A stretch of 64,000 nt of DNA from Rhodobacter sp. CZR27. GTDB taxonomy: Bacteria > Pseudomonadota > Alphaproteobacteria > Rhodobacterales > Rhodobacteraceae. Below are positions 18,034 through 27,599 of the stretch, one piece after another. The stretch's first letter is position 1, and each line of letters opens with the position of its first letter. Below the pieces are notes generated by a model that had not been told where the DNA came from, ran no database searches, and was given only the letters and a program-made list of their open reading frames with translations. Where the stretch lies: assembly GCF_002407205.1 (NCBI RefSeq), contig NZ_CP023549.1, positions 310,001-374,000 of the forward strand. The letters are read 5' to 3'. The position numbers were made by a program, and so were the translations under genes.

Positions 18034-18816
18034 TCAGGTAGGAGCGGCAGCGGATCGCAGGTCGATGCCGGCCGAGCGGAGGGCCTCGACCACCCCGGCG
18101 GGTGCGTCATGCTCCAGAACCACATGGGTCAGGTCGGCGACCCGGGCGATCGCGAAGGGGGCGGAGGTGGCGAGCTTCGCCGTCGTCATCATCAGGACGG
18201 TCGCCGCACTCACCGCGACGAGGCGGCGCTTGAACTCCACGTCGTCCAGCTCGAAGCCGGCAAGGCCGTGCTCCGGCGACATCGCACAGGCCCCGAGAAA
18301 GCAGAGATCGAACCGGCAACCGGAAAGCTCCGCGCTGGCACGGGCATCGACGCAGCCACCGACCTGCGGGTTCACGCCGCCGCCGATCACCACCAGCGAC
18401 AGGTCGCGACGAGCCGTCAGCACGGCGGCCGCCGGGATCGAGTTGGTGACGACGCGCAGTCCCAGACCCTCGGGCAGCAGCGCGGCCAGCTGCAGGTTGG
18501 TGCTGCCGGTGTCGAGGAAGATTGTCTGGCCGGGGCGCAGCAGGTCCAGCGCGGCCCGCGCAAGGGCGCGCTTCCGCTCAAGATCCTCGCCCGCGCGCAC
18601 CGCCATCGGCGCCGCAGCCGGCGAGACCGGCAGCGCGCCGCCATAGACCCGCCGGCAGATCCCGTCCTGCGCCAGACCGCGCAGATCGCGCCGGATGGAA
18701 TCCTCGGACACGCCGAACTCCTGCGCGAGGGTTGCCGCCACCACGGCCTGTCCCGTCGCGAGACGATCGGCAATCCGGCGCCGCCTTTCGACGGGAAGAT
18801 CAGGTGAATCATGCAT
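18034..18816 (-). CDS. DeoR-family transcriptional regulator
   Basis: DeoR/GlpR-type repressor of 260 residues. The N-terminal helix-turn-helix is visible (VERRRRIADRL, then FGVSEDSIRRDLRGLAQDG at about residues 33-51). The C-terminal ISOCOT-like effector domain contains FLDTGSTN and the KRRLVAVSA region that binds phosphosugars. The start codon at 18816 falls inside an array of four 10-bp repeats, probably its own operator. It is the first gene of a unit with the MFS transporter. Confidence 0.88.
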   Translation of the reverse strand: MHDSPDLPVERRRRIADRLATGQAVVAATLAQEFGVSEDSIRRDLRGLAQDGICRRVYGGALPVSPAAAPMAVRAGEDLERKRALARAALDLLRPGQTIFLDTGSTNLQLAALLPEGLGLRVVTNSIPAAAVLTARRDLSLVVIGGGVNPQVGGCVDARASAELSGCRFDLCFLGACAMSPEHGLAGFELDDVEFKRRLVAVSAATVLMMTTAKLATSAPFAIARVADLTHVVLEHDAPAGVVEALRSAGIDLRSAAAPT

Positions 18817-18850
18817 GATCGTGCATTACCATGCATGGCCGTGCAGGTCG
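18811..18850. repeat. Four 10-bp direct repeats at a DeoR gene start (candidate operator)
   Basis: Four consecutive 10-bp units share RTGCA at their starts and mostly end in C: ATGCATGATC, GTGCATTACC, ATGCATGGCC and GTGCAGGTCG. The period matches one DNA turn, so a multimer could bind on one face. The first unit contains the regulator's start codon on the minus strand. Direct-repeat operators are common for DeoR proteins; the assignment is inference. Confidence 0.6.
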
Positions 18851-19102
18851 ATCCGGTTCCTGCAAAGGGCGCGGGTTTCCGCCTTGAGGCCGAGAGCCGC
18901 ATGGTCGCGTCGCGGGAAGTGCACTTCAGGATACAACTTTGAGGGAGCCACGCCGCTCTGCTAGCGTGGGCCCGGATCCGGATGAACCAGTGCAAGGGAC
19001 GCAAGCCCGGCCGGGCCGAGGTCAGCGCCATCCGGGACCCGTGGCGGCACGGTGCCCGCCGTGCCGGCCCTTCCCGTCCCGCAGTCAGAGCAAGAGTGAG
19101 CC

Positions 19103-20206
19103 ATGTCCACGATCTACTTTGCCAGCAACCGCAACGTCCTGCACGAAACCTCGGCCAGTGGCCGCATCTTCGGCGAAAGGTTCAACGCCGGCGGGCCGCA
19201 GATCTTCCGCGTCGGCAAGGCCGAGGTCGCCTTTGCCGGGGGCGATCCGAAGGATGACCGCAACTGGCAGCTGGGCCAGACGCGCCTTTTTCCAGAAAGC
19301 CTCGACAGCCGGCGCACGGAAGGGGTCCGGCTGGGCTCGAAGCGGCTATTCGACGAGCTTCGCGTGGCCCTGAAGGAAAATGACCGGGACGTCATCGTCT
19401 ACATCCACGGCTTCGCGAACACCTTCGAGGAGACGGTCCTGCGCGCCGCCACGCTTCAGGAGATCTATTCCTCCGCCGAGCAGCAGGCGCTGGTCGTCGT
19501 CTTCTCATGGCCGTCGAACGGCCGTGTGCAGCCCGCATGGGATTATTTTTCGGATCGCGAGGATGCCGAGGCTTCGGGTCTGGCGATGGGGCGGGCGCTG
19601 ATGCGGCTGGTGGAGTTCCTGACAGAACTGCGGACCGAGGACCGCAGGGTCGTCCTGGCGGCCCGGCGCGAGGGCCAGGTTCCCGAGAAGTCCGATCTGA
19701 AGCAGTGCACGCGCCGCCTGCACATCATGGCGCATTCGATGGGCAACTGGGCGCTGCGCCATGCGCTGCGCAAGTTCGCCGAGTTGAACGGCGGCCGGAT
19801 CACCCGCGTGGTGGATTGTGCCTTCCTCATGGCTGCCGACGAGGACAATGACGCGCTTCACGTGCCGCTGAAGCTGCGCCATCTGGACGATCTCGCGAAC
19901 CGGGTCTTCGTCTATCACGCCGCCAACGATGTCGCGCTGACGATCTCGGACCGCACGAAAGGCATGCCCGACCGGCTGGGATCGGACGGTCCGCAGAACC
20001 TGGATCTGGTCGGCGAGCGGGTCTTCGCCATCGACTGCCGCCATGTCAGCGAGACGGAGCCGCTGCATGGCCGGCACCAGTATTACCGGCTGCGGGACGA
20101 GGTCATCGCCGACATCCATGCCACCCTTGCCGACCGCCCGCAGGACGACCGGCCCGGACGCGAGACCCTGAGGCCCGGACGCAGTTGGCGGCTGTCCCGC
20201 GCCTGA
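19103..20206 (+). CDS. DUF900-type alpha/beta hydrolase
   Basis: Putative serine hydrolase of 367 residues of the DUF900 family. Motifs are VYIHGFANTFEE at about residues 99-110 (oxyanion region), FSWPSNG at 134-140, and the nucleophile elbow AHSMGNW with Ser212. The late histidine is probably in the GRHQYYR segment. No signal peptide is evident, so it is likely cytoplasmic. The physiological role of the family is unknown and the neighbours offer no clue; the gene stands alone. Confidence 0.78.
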   Translation: MSTIYFASNRNVLHETSASGRIFGERFNAGGPQIFRVGKAEVAFAGGDPKDDRNWQLGQTRLFPESLDSRRTEGVRLGSKRLFDELRVALKENDRDVIVYIHGFANTFEETVLRAATLQEIYSSAEQQALVVVFSWPSNGRVQPAWDYFSDREDAEASGLAMGRALMRLVEFLTELRTEDRRVVLAARREGQVPEKSDLKQCTRRLHIMAHSMGNWALRHALRKFAELNGGRITRVVDCAFLMAADEDNDALHVPLKLRHLDDLANRVFVYHAANDVALTISDRTKGMPDRLGSDGPQNLDLVGERVFAIDCRHVSETEPLHGRHQYYRLRDEVIADIHATLADRPQDDRPGRETLRPGRSWRLSRA

Positions 20207-20250
20207 GCCCTCCCGGCCCTTCGGCACGGGCACGGGGGATATCGCCAATC

Positions 20251-20265
20251 TGCGACGGAGTCGCA
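20251..20265. promoter_or_regulatory. Palindrome upstream of the TonB receptor gene
   Basis: TGCGAC and GTCGCA form a perfect 6-bp dyad around GGA, followed by a run of six A. It lies 145-160 bp before the receptor start in the only gap upstream of the iron operon. The A-run is on the wrong side for a plus-strand terminator, so a protein-binding site is likelier. It does not match Irr or Fur consensus by eye. Confidence 0.3.
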
Positions 20266-20410
20266 AAAAATCCGCCCGGGCGGCTGGACAAGGGTCGCCC
20301 GAAGCGATACCCGACAAAAACAGACAGCCATTCCGCTCTCGACTCGAGACACGCCGCCCCGCGGACGCCGGAAAGCCATCTCCCCCCATCGCCCGTTCCG
20401 GAGATCGCCC

Positions 20411-22507
20411 ATGGCTTCCACGCGCCCCCGCTCACCCTTCTGCCAATCCCTGCGGCCCCGGCCCACCCTTGTCGCGCTGCTTCTCTGCTCGGCGGCGGCC
20501 GTGCACCCCGGCGGCGCCGCCGCGCAGGAGGACGCGCTCGCGCTTCAGCCGATCACGGTGGACGGCTCGGATGACGACAGGAATTCCATCGTCGCGGCGC
20601 GCAACACTGCCGGCAGCAAGACCGACACCGACCTGATCGACACCCCGGCCTCGGTCTCGGTCGTGACTGCCAAGGAGATCGAGACCCGCGGCGCCGGGAC
20701 GCTGCAGCAGGTGCTGTCCTATACCGCCGGCGTCTCGGTGGACGAATTCGGCAGCGACGACCGCTACGACTATTACCGGATCCGCGGCTTCGACGAACTG
20801 GCGCTCGGCACCTATCGCGACGGGCTGGCGGTGCGCGGCGAGGGCTGGACCTTCGGCCGGCAAGAGCCCTACGGGATGGAGCGGGTCGAGGTGCTGAAGG
20901 GTGCGAACTCGGCGCTGTTCGGGCTGAACGCGCCAGGCGGGCTGGTCAACGCGATCACCAAGCAGCCGACCTCCTACGCCTTCGGCGAGGTCTATTCGAC
21001 GGTCGGCGAGGATCACGCCGAGGCCGGCACCGACTTCGGCGGCCCGCTCGACGAGGCCGGGGTCTGGAACTATCGCCTGACCGCCAAGTGGCAGGATGCC
21101 GACAACGGGGGCGAGTATTCCAACGACGACCGGCTGTATGTCGCCCCGGCCCTGACCTGGCGGCCGAGCGACATGACCTCGCTCACGCTGCTGGCCGATT
21201 ACAACAGGCGCGAAAGCTCGCTGGCCTACGGCTTCCCGGTGGGGGTGGATCTCGACCCCGAGACCTTCCTCGGCGAGCCGGACTTCAACCATTTCGACAC
21301 CGTCGAGAAGAACATCGGCTGGATCTTCGAGCATGACTTCGGCGGCGGGCTGAAGCTGCGCCAGAACGCGCGCTACACGAAACTGGACCTGGATTACGAG
21401 ACGGTCTACGGCGCCTCGACCGATCCGGCCGCCCCGCGCTCGGCCTTTGCCGTCATGAGCGAAAGCGAGCAGTTCGCCGTCGACACCCAGCTTCAGTATG
21501 ACGCGAGCTTCGGGCGCATCGAAAGCCGCACGCTGGCCGGGCTGGATCTCGGCTGGCTGAAGGTGGACGAGGAGGCACTGGCCGGCACCGCGGACGGGAT
21601 CGACATCTGGAACCCGGTGTTCTGCGGGCGCGGCTGCATCGCGCTCGGCCCCTATATCGACTGGGAGCCGGAACAGACCGGACACGGGATCTACCTGCAG
21701 GAGGAGCTGACGCTTGACGACCGCTGGATCCTGACGCTGGGCGGGCGCTATGACCATGTCGATGTCGAGATCGGCCGGCCCGACGGCACGGACGAGGCGA
21801 CCTTCACCGACTTCACCCGGCGCATCGGCCTGACCTACAAGATCGATCCTGACCTGTCGGTCTATGCCAACTATTCGGAATCCTTCCAGCCGAACCTCTG
21901 GAACATCGAGGAGGACGCCAAGGAGGGCTCGCAATACGAGATCGGGGTGAAATACCGCCCCGAGGGTCTTGATGCGCTCTTTACCGCGGCGGTCTTCGAC
22001 CTGACCCAGACCAACGTGCAAAGCTACGTCAGCCCCACCGAGCAGAGTCAGATCGGCAAGGTGGGCGTGCGCGGGCTGGAGCTGGAAGGCAAGCTTGCGA
22101 TGAACGAGCGGCTGAACCTGACCGCGGCCTATGCCTATTGGGATGCCGAGATCCTCGAGGACGGGATCGGCGGCAACGCGGGCAACCGGCCCTCGCGCGT
22201 GCCCGACCAGATCATTTCGCTCTGGGCCGACTACACGCTGCCCGGCACCGGGCGCCGGGGCGACATGACGCTGGGCCTCGGGCTGCGCCATGTCGGCGAC
22301 AGCTTCGGCGACGACGCCAATACCGCCGAGGTCGATGCCCATACGCTGGTCGATGCCGCGGCAAGCTACGGGATCGCCCCGAACGTCGATCTGGCGCTGA
22401 ACGTCACGAACCTGTTCGACAAGGACTACGTCGCCTCGGAATACTACGGGACGAAGTATTACGGCGACGGGCGCAAGGCCACCGCGACGCTGAAATACCG
22501 CTGGTGA
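20411..22507 (+). CDS. TonB-dependent ferric-siderophore receptor
   Basis: Outer-membrane receptor of 698 residues. A cleavable signal peptide ends near AAAQED (about residue 40). The plug domain follows (DTPASVSVVTAKEIETRG, LQQVLSYTAGVSV, RIRGFDE, EVLKGANSALFG). The 22-strand barrel ends with the aromatic C-terminal signature (LKYRW). A Cys pair in NPVFCGRGCIALG probably forms a surface-loop disulphide, as in FhuA-like receptors. The genes behind it (binding protein, permeases, ATPase, siderophore reductase) support a hydroxamate- or catecholate-type ferric siderophore; the exact ligand is not readable. Confidence 0.92.
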   Translation: MASTRPRSPFCQSLRPRPTLVALLLCSAAAVHPGGAAAQEDALALQPITVDGSDDDRNSIVAARNTAGSKTDTDLIDTPASVSVVTAKEIETRGAGTLQQVLSYTAGVSVDEFGSDDRYDYYRIRGFDELALGTYRDGLAVRGEGWTFGRQEPYGMERVEVLKGANSALFGLNAPGGLVNAITKQPTSYAFGEVYSTVGEDHAEAGTDFGGPLDEAGVWNYRLTAKWQDADNGGEYSNDDRLYVAPALTWRPSDMTSLTLLADYNRRESSLAYGFPVGVDLDPETFLGEPDFNHFDTVEKNIGWIFEHDFGGGLKLRQNARYTKLDLDYETVYGASTDPAAPRSAFAVMSESEQFAVDTQLQYDASFGRIESRTLAGLDLGWLKVDEEALAGTADGIDIWNPVFCGRGCIALGPYIDWEPEQTGHGIYLQEELTLDDRWILTLGGRYDHVDVEIGRPDGTDEATFTDFTRRIGLTYKIDPDLSVYANYSESFQPNLWNIEEDAKEGSQYEIGVKYRPEGLDALFTAAVFDLTQTNVQSYVSPTEQSQIGKVGVRGLELEGKLAMNERLNLTAAYAYWDAEILEDGIGGNAGNRPSRVPDQIISLWADYTLPGTGRRGDMTLGLGLRHVGDSFGDDANTAEVDAHTLVDAAASYGIAPNVDLALNVTNLFDKDYVASEYYGTKYYGDGRKATATLKYRW

Positions 22508-22572
22508 TCCCGGGGCGCGCCCGCCGAGATCCGGCGGGCGCCCGACCCGCCACTTTCCCGAAGGTTCCTGAA

Positions 22573-23589
22573 ATGCCTCGTTCCTCCTCACGGGCCAGCC
22601 TGTGCCGGCGGTCGTTCCTGGCCTCGGCGGCGGCCTCGGTGCTGGCCGCGCCGGCGCTGCGCGCGCATCAGGGCGGGCTCCGCTTCACCCACGCCTATGG
22701 CGAGACGGTGCTGCCCGCGCCGGCTCGCCGCGTGGTCTCGCTGGGCTATACCGGGCAGGACATGCTGCTGGCGCTCGGACTGGCGCCCATCGCTGTCCGC
22801 TACTGGTACGGCGACCATCCCTTCGGGGTCTGGCCCTGGGCGCAGCCCTATCTGGGCGATGCCCGACCAGTGCTGATCACGGGCGAGGTCTCGCTCGAAC
22901 GGGTGGCGGACCTTGCGCCGGACCTGATCCTTGCGGCGGGCTCCGGCATCTCGCGGGCGGAATACGAGGTGCTGTCGCGGATCGCACCCGTGCTGATGCA
23001 CGATCCGCGGCATTCCCCCTACGGAACGCCGTGGGATGTCGAGACCCGGATCGTCGGCCGGGCCATCGGCCGCGAGAACCTCGCCGAAGAGCGGATCGCG
23101 GGCGTTCATGCCGCCTTTGCCGCGGCGCGGGCGCGTCATCCCGACTGGGCGGGCCGAACGGCGGTTGCGGCCTATCAGGATGGCGGCCAGACCGGCGCCT
23201 TCGCGGGCGAGGATACCCGCGCGCGCTTTCTGGCCGCGCTCGGCTTTCGCCCTCCCGAGGCACTCGGGCGCCTGCCGCTGATCAGCGGCTTCTACGCGCA
23301 ACTCTCGCCCGAGGATCTTTCTCCGATCGACGCGGATCTGCTGATCTGGATCTCGTCGCTGGCCCGCGCGCCCGACATCGCGGGACTGGCAATGCGGCGC
23401 ACGCTCCGCGCCTTCGCGCAGGGGCGCGAACTTTTCGTGGACGAGTTGATCGCCGGGGCGCTGTCGTTCGGCAGCGTCCTGTCGCTACCCTTCGCGCTGA
23501 AGGCGCTGGAGGCCGATATCGCCACCGCTCTGGACGGGCGGCCCTGGACGCCGGTGGCCCCGTCCGTCGCGGCGGGGATCGCACCATGA
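22573..23589 (+). CDS. Ferric-siderophore ABC transporter substrate-binding protein
   Basis: Periplasmic binding protein of 338 residues in the FecB/BtuF-like class. It has a Tat-type signal (CRRSFLASAAASVLAAPALRA) ending near residue 30. The lobe motifs RVVSLGYTGQDMLLALGLAPIAV and LERVADLAPDLILAAGSG are typical. It begins 66 bp after the receptor stop and overlaps the next permease by 4 bp. It would hand the siderophore from the TonB receptor to the FecCD permease pair. Confidence 0.9.
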   Translation: MPRSSSRASLCRRSFLASAAASVLAAPALRAHQGGLRFTHAYGETVLPAPARRVVSLGYTGQDMLLALGLAPIAVRYWYGDHPFGVWPWAQPYLGDARPVLITGEVSLERVADLAPDLILAAGSGISRAEYEVLSRIAPVLMHDPRHSPYGTPWDVETRIVGRAIGRENLAEERIAGVHAAFAAARARHPDWAGRTAVAAYQDGGQTGAFAGEDTRARFLAALGFRPPEALGRLPLISGFYAQLSPEDLSPIDADLLIWISSLARAPDIAGLAMRRTLRAFAQGRELFVDELIAGALSFGSVLSLPFALKALEADIATALDGRPWTPVAPSVAAGIAP

Positions 23590-24569
23590 GGACGCTGCCG
23601 CTTCTCGCGCTGGTGGCGGCGGCTGCGGCGCTGTCGCTGGGCGTGGGCGTGCGCCCCCTGTCGCCGGGGAACGTCTGGCAGGCGCTGACGGCCTTCGATG
23701 CGACGGACGCCGACCACGTGACGCTTCTGGCGCTGAGGCTGCCACGGCTGGCGGCGGGGCTGGTCGCGGGGGCGGCGCTGGGGATCGCCGGCACGATGAT
23801 GCAGGCGCTGACGCGCAATCCGCTTGCCGATCCGGGGCTTCTCGGTGTGAACGCGGGCGCGGCCTGCGCCATCGTCGCGGGCGGCCTGATGCTGGGCCTG
23901 CGGGACGAGGGGGCGATGGCCGCGCTGGCCTTTCCCGGGGCGGCCCTCGCCTCGGTCGCCGTCTTCGCGCTGGGAGGCGGGCTGCGCGGCGACGCGGGGC
24001 CGGTGCGCCTGACGCTGGCGGGGGCGGCGCTCAATGCGCTGCTGCTGTCGGTGGTATCGGCCATCCTGCTGATCCGGCAGGAGACGCTCGATGTCTTCCG
24101 CTTCTGGGTGGCGGGATCGCTGACGCAGGCGGCAGAGCGTCCGCTGGCCGGGATGGCACTGGTCGTCGCGGCGGCGGGCGGGCTGGCGCTGGCCGTCGCA
24201 CCGGCCGTCGAGGCGCTGTCGCTTGGCGCGGCACTGGCGCGGGGGCTGGGCGTGCGGCCGGGCCGCGTGCAGGCGGCGGCGCTGGCCGTGGTGGCGCTGG
24301 CCACGGGTGCCGCCGTGACCGTGGCAGGACCGATCGCCTTTCTGGGGCTGATGGTGCCGCCGCTCGCGCGTCGCCTCGCGGGCCATGCGCTGCGGGCGGA
24401 ACTGCTGGTCTCGGCCGCAATGGGGGCGGCGATCCTGCTGCTGGCCGATACGGCCGGGCGCGTGCTGATCGCGCCGGCCGAGGTGCGCGCGGGCGTGATG
24501 ACGGCGCTGATCGGCGGGCCGGTCTTCATCCTCATCGCGCGGCGCATCCGGCCCGGAGCCATGGCATGA
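23586..24569 (+). CDS. FecCD-family siderophore ABC permease (first)
   Basis: Inner-membrane permease of 327 residues with about ten hydrophobic helices. Family motifs are RLPRLAAGLVAGAALGIAGTMMQALTRNPLADPGLLGVNAG near the N-terminus and GPIAFLGLMVPPLAR, the ATPase-contact region, near residue 250. The ATGA start overlaps the binding-protein stop, and its own stop overlaps the second permease, so the whole set is translationally coupled. Confidence 0.92.
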   Translation: MRTLPLLALVAAAAALSLGVGVRPLSPGNVWQALTAFDATDADHVTLLALRLPRLAAGLVAGAALGIAGTMMQALTRNPLADPGLLGVNAGAACAIVAGGLMLGLRDEGAMAALAFPGAALASVAVFALGGGLRGDAGPVRLTLAGAALNALLLSVVSAILLIRQETLDVFRFWVAGSLTQAAERPLAGMALVVAAAGGLALAVAPAVEALSLGAALARGLGVRPGRVQAAALAVVALATGAAVTVAGPIAFLGLMVPPLARRLAGHALRAELLVSAAMGAAILLLADTAGRVLIAPAEVRAGVMTALIGGPVFILIARRIRPGAMA

Positions 24570-25534
24570 CCCGGGTGGCCGTTCTGCTCGCCGCGGTGCT
24601 GGGCGCCGCCATGCTGTCGCTGTTCTGGGGGCCGGAGATGGGGTTCCTCTGGCGGGGAATGTGGTCCGGCGAGGGTCCGGCGGCGCTGACCCTACGCGTG
24701 ATCCGCGGGCCTAGGGTCGCCGCGGGCCTTGGCGTGGGGGCGGTGCTGGGCCTGTCGGGCGCCCTGTTCCAGATGCTGTTCCGCAATCCGCTCGCCGCGC
24801 CCGACCTGATGGGGTTCACCTCGGGCGCGGGGCTGGCCATCGTGGCGGCGATCAGCCTCGGGCTTGCGCTGCCGCTGCCGCTCGTTTCGGCGGCTGGAGG
24901 GCTGCTCGCCGCCCTCCTCGTGGCCGCGCTGAGCCGACACCGGCACCGCCCGACGCCGCCGCTGACGCTGGTTCTGGTCGGGCTGGGGGTGGGCTTCACC
25001 ACCTCGGCGCTCGGCACCTTCCTGATGACGCGCCTGCCGGTGCAGGAGGCCGCCGAGGCGCAGCGCTGGCTGACCGGATCGCTGGCGGCGCGCGGCTGGG
25101 ACCACGTGGCGCAGGTCTGGGCCATCGGCATCGGGCTGACGCTTGCGGCCGCGGCGCAGATGCGGCCGCTGGCGGCGCTGGAACTGGGGCCGGACCTTGC
25201 CGCGGGGCTGGGCATCCGGGCCGGACGGGCACGGGCGGCCCTTGCGTCCACCGCTGTCCTGCTCGCTGCGGCCGGCGTGGCCGTCGCCGGTCCCCTGCCC
25301 TTCGTGGCGCTGATGGCCGCGCCGCTGGGCGCGCGGCTGGTCCAGGCGCGCACCGCGGCGGGACGGCTCGCCGCCGCCGCGACTACCGGTGCGGGGATCG
25401 TCGTCCTGGCAGATCTGGCCGCCCGCGCGGCCCTGCCCGGCATCCAGCTGCCGGTGGGCGTCGCCACGGGGCTTCTGGGCGCGCCCTACCTGCTGTGGCT
25501 TCTCGCGCGCGAAATGGAAAGGGGAGACCTGTGA
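24566..25534 (+). CDS. FecCD-family siderophore ABC permease (second)
   Basis: Permease of 322 residues, the partner of the preceding one in a heterodimeric channel. The motifs RGPRVAAGLGVGAVLGLSGALFQMLFRNPLAAPDLMGFTSGAG and GPLPFVALMAAPLGAR are present. The latter is a degenerate form of the usual GxIxFVGLxxPH coupling region, which is common in second subunits. It overlaps its neighbours by 4 bp on both sides. Confidence 0.91.
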   Translation: MTRVAVLLAAVLGAAMLSLFWGPEMGFLWRGMWSGEGPAALTLRVIRGPRVAAGLGVGAVLGLSGALFQMLFRNPLAAPDLMGFTSGAGLAIVAAISLGLALPLPLVSAAGGLLAALLVAALSRHRHRPTPPLTLVLVGLGVGFTTSALGTFLMTRLPVQEAAEAQRWLTGSLAARGWDHVAQVWAIGIGLTLAAAAQMRPLAALELGPDLAAGLGIRAGRARAALASTAVLLAAAGVAVAGPLPFVALMAAPLGARLVQARTAAGRLAAAATTGAGIVVLADLAARAALPGIQLPVGVATGLLGAPYLLWLLAREMERGDL

Positions 25535-26310
25535 CCGGAACAACCCTGCAGGCGGTCTCGCTTTCGCTCGGCTATCCTGGCGAGACGGTGATACGGGGCC
25601 TGAACCTTGCCCTGCCGCTGGGACGGATGAGCGCGATCCTCGGGCCGAACGGCTGCGGAAAGTCCACCCTGCTGCGGACGATGGCGCGGGTGATCGCGCC
25701 GATGGCCGGCTCGGTGCGGCTCGAGGGAGAGGACATCCACGCCCTGCCGACCCGCGCACTGGCGCGCCGCCTGGCGATCCTTCCGCAGTCGCCGATCGCC
25801 CCCGAGGGCATCACCGTGGCCGACCTGGTCCGCCGCGGCCGCACGCCCTGGCGCGGCTTCCTTGCGCCGTGGCGCGAGGCGGATGCGCGCGCCTGCGCCT
25901 CCGCCCTCGCCGCCGTCGGGCTGACGGAGCTTGCCCACCGCCCGCTCGCCGAACTCTCGGGCGGGCAGCGGCAACGCGCCTGGATCGCGCTGGTGCTGGC
26001 ACAGGAGACGCCGCACCTTCTTCTGGACGAGCCCACCAGCTTCCTCGACCTGCCGCACCAGATCGAGCTTCTGACGCTGCTGCGCCGCCGCAACCGCGAG
26101 GCGGGAACCACGGTCATCAGCGTGCTGCATGACCTGAACCTCGCCGGGCGGTTCTCCGATCATCTGGTGCTGCTGGGTCCGGGCGGCGTGGTGGCCACCG
26201 GCACGCCCGCCGAGGTGCTGACCCCAGAGCGGCTGGCCCGCGCCTTCGGCCTGCGCGCGCAGGTAATCCCGGACCCGGTAAGCGGCACGCCGCTGGTCAT
26301 CCCGCTGTGA
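25531..26310 (+). CDS. Siderophore ABC transporter ATP-binding protein
   Basis: ABC ATPase of 259 residues. Walker A is GPNGCGKST, the signature is LSGGQRQRA, Walker B is LLLDEPTSFLD, and the switch histidine is in LHDLN. The GTG at 25531 overlaps the permease stop (GTGA) and has an AAAGGGGAGA just ahead, so it is preferred over the earlier ATG at 25495. It energises the FecCD pair encoded before it. Confidence 0.93.
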   Translation: MTGTTLQAVSLSLGYPGETVIRGLNLALPLGRMSAILGPNGCGKSTLLRTMARVIAPMAGSVRLEGEDIHALPTRALARRLAILPQSPIAPEGITVADLVRRGRTPWRGFLAPWREADARACASALAAVGLTELAHRPLAELSGGQRQRAWIALVLAQETPHLLLDEPTSFLDLPHQIELLTLLRRRNREAGTTVISVLHDLNLAGRFSDHLVLLGPGGVVATGTPAEVLTPERLARAFGLRAQVIPDPVSGTPLVIPL

Positions 26311-26332
26311 GCGCCATGCAAAGGAACAGGAC

Positions 26333-27364
26333 ATGACGGAGAAGGAAGCGCAAGGATGCCTGCCGGGCGCCCTGCCCGACGACCTGCTGGCCCGCCTCGC
26401 CGAGGAAATGGCCGAGCATGGCATCGCCCCGGCCTGGGAGGATCGGACCCTGCTGGCCGAGCTTTCCCATGGCCGGGCCACCATCGCGCTGGCGCCTCGG
26501 GGGCTGACCGCCCGGGTGACGGCCCGCGACGCCCTGCACCTGCACCAGATCCGCGAAGGGATCGCCCATCTGGTCGAGCATGTCCTGCCCGGCTCCGCCG
26601 CGGCGCTGGCCTGGACGGGCGATCTGGACCCCGCAGGGAGCATGCCGCCGAACCTGCAGCTGGCCGGGATCGTGTCGGTCGACCGCTTCGGGTCAAGCTT
26701 CCTGCGGGTCGAACTGTCCTGTCCGGGCGCCGCGGCCTTCGCGCGGGGCGGCATGCATTTCTCGCTTCTGCTGCCGCCGCGTGGACGCGCGCCGGTCTGG
26801 CCGCGGATCGATGCCCGGGGCCGCACGATCTGGGCCGAGGGAGCCGAGGCACTGCACCGCGCGGCCTTCACCTTCGTGGAGGTGGACCCCGGCCGCGGCC
26901 GCATCGTCTTCGACGTCTTCGACCACGCCGGCGGCCCGGCGGCCGACTGGATCCGCCACGCCCGCAAGGGCGAGACGGTCGCGCTGATGGGCCCGGGTGG
27001 TGGCGAGGCACCGCCGGGCGACGTGGTGCTGCTGGCCGGCGACGAGACCGCCCTGCCTGCGATCCGCCATATCCTCGAACGCTCGGACGCCGGACGGCGC
27101 GGCCATGTCATCCTCGAGATCGGACGGCCGGAAGACCGAACGGCACTGACCGCCCCTCCGGGCATCACCGTCGACTGGGTGCTGCGCGATCGGCCCGACG
27201 CCTTCTGGCAACGGCTCCTCGACGCGCCGCTGCCCCCCGGGGGCGAGAACCGATTCGTCTGGATCGCCGCGGAACAGGCGCTGGTTCGCCGCGCGAAGCG
27301 CCATTTCCGGGCCTTGGGGATAGCGCGGGAGGAAAGCTGCTTCGCGGCATACTGGGCGGCGTGA
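26333..27364 (+). CDS. Siderophore-interacting flavoprotein with N-terminal DUF2218 domain
   Basis: Cytoplasmic ferric-siderophore reductase of 343 residues. Residues about 10-100 look like a DUF2218 domain (LHLHQIREGIAHLVEHVLP). They are followed by a FAD-binding barrel (SSFLRVELSCPG, HFSLLLPPRG) and a SIP/NAD-binding domain (LLAGDETALPAIRHIL) ending in FAAYWAA, typical of the SIP family. It would release iron by reduction after uptake through the upstream ABC system. It begins 22 bp after the ATPase gene. The fusion makes it longer than single-domain SIPs. Confidence 0.88.
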   Translation: MTEKEAQGCLPGALPDDLLARLAEEMAEHGIAPAWEDRTLLAELSHGRATIALAPRGLTARVTARDALHLHQIREGIAHLVEHVLPGSAAALAWTGDLDPAGSMPPNLQLAGIVSVDRFGSSFLRVELSCPGAAAFARGGMHFSLLLPPRGRAPVWPRIDARGRTIWAEGAEALHRAAFTFVEVDPGRGRIVFDVFDHAGGPAADWIRHARKGETVALMGPGGGEAPPGDVVLLAGDETALPAIRHILERSDAGRRGHVILEIGRPEDRTALTAPPGITVDWVLRDRPDAFWQRLLDAPLPPGGENRFVWIAAEQALVRRAKRHFRALGIAREESCFAAYWAA

Positions 27365-27599
27365 TCCTCCGGCTGCCGATGCCCCGGCGCGCAGACCGGA
27401 CCTTCGGCCGACGTGCGACATTTCGGCAGGTCGGTGCCCTGAACCGCAGGCGCCGGGCGACCCAGGTTCGGGGCGCGGATCCGGCCCCTCCCGCTGACCA
27501 GCTGGTTCGGTCGCTGCCACAGGTCGCGGCGCGCCGGGCGCTAAATATCTGACTCTGCCGCAAATCTTTTGCCCGGCCATCCGTGGAGCCGCCCCTCGT

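Noticed and set aside
20251..20270. Palindrome plus A-run as an intrinsic terminator for the DUF900 gene
   Set aside because: A plus-strand terminator would need T after the stem; here A follows.
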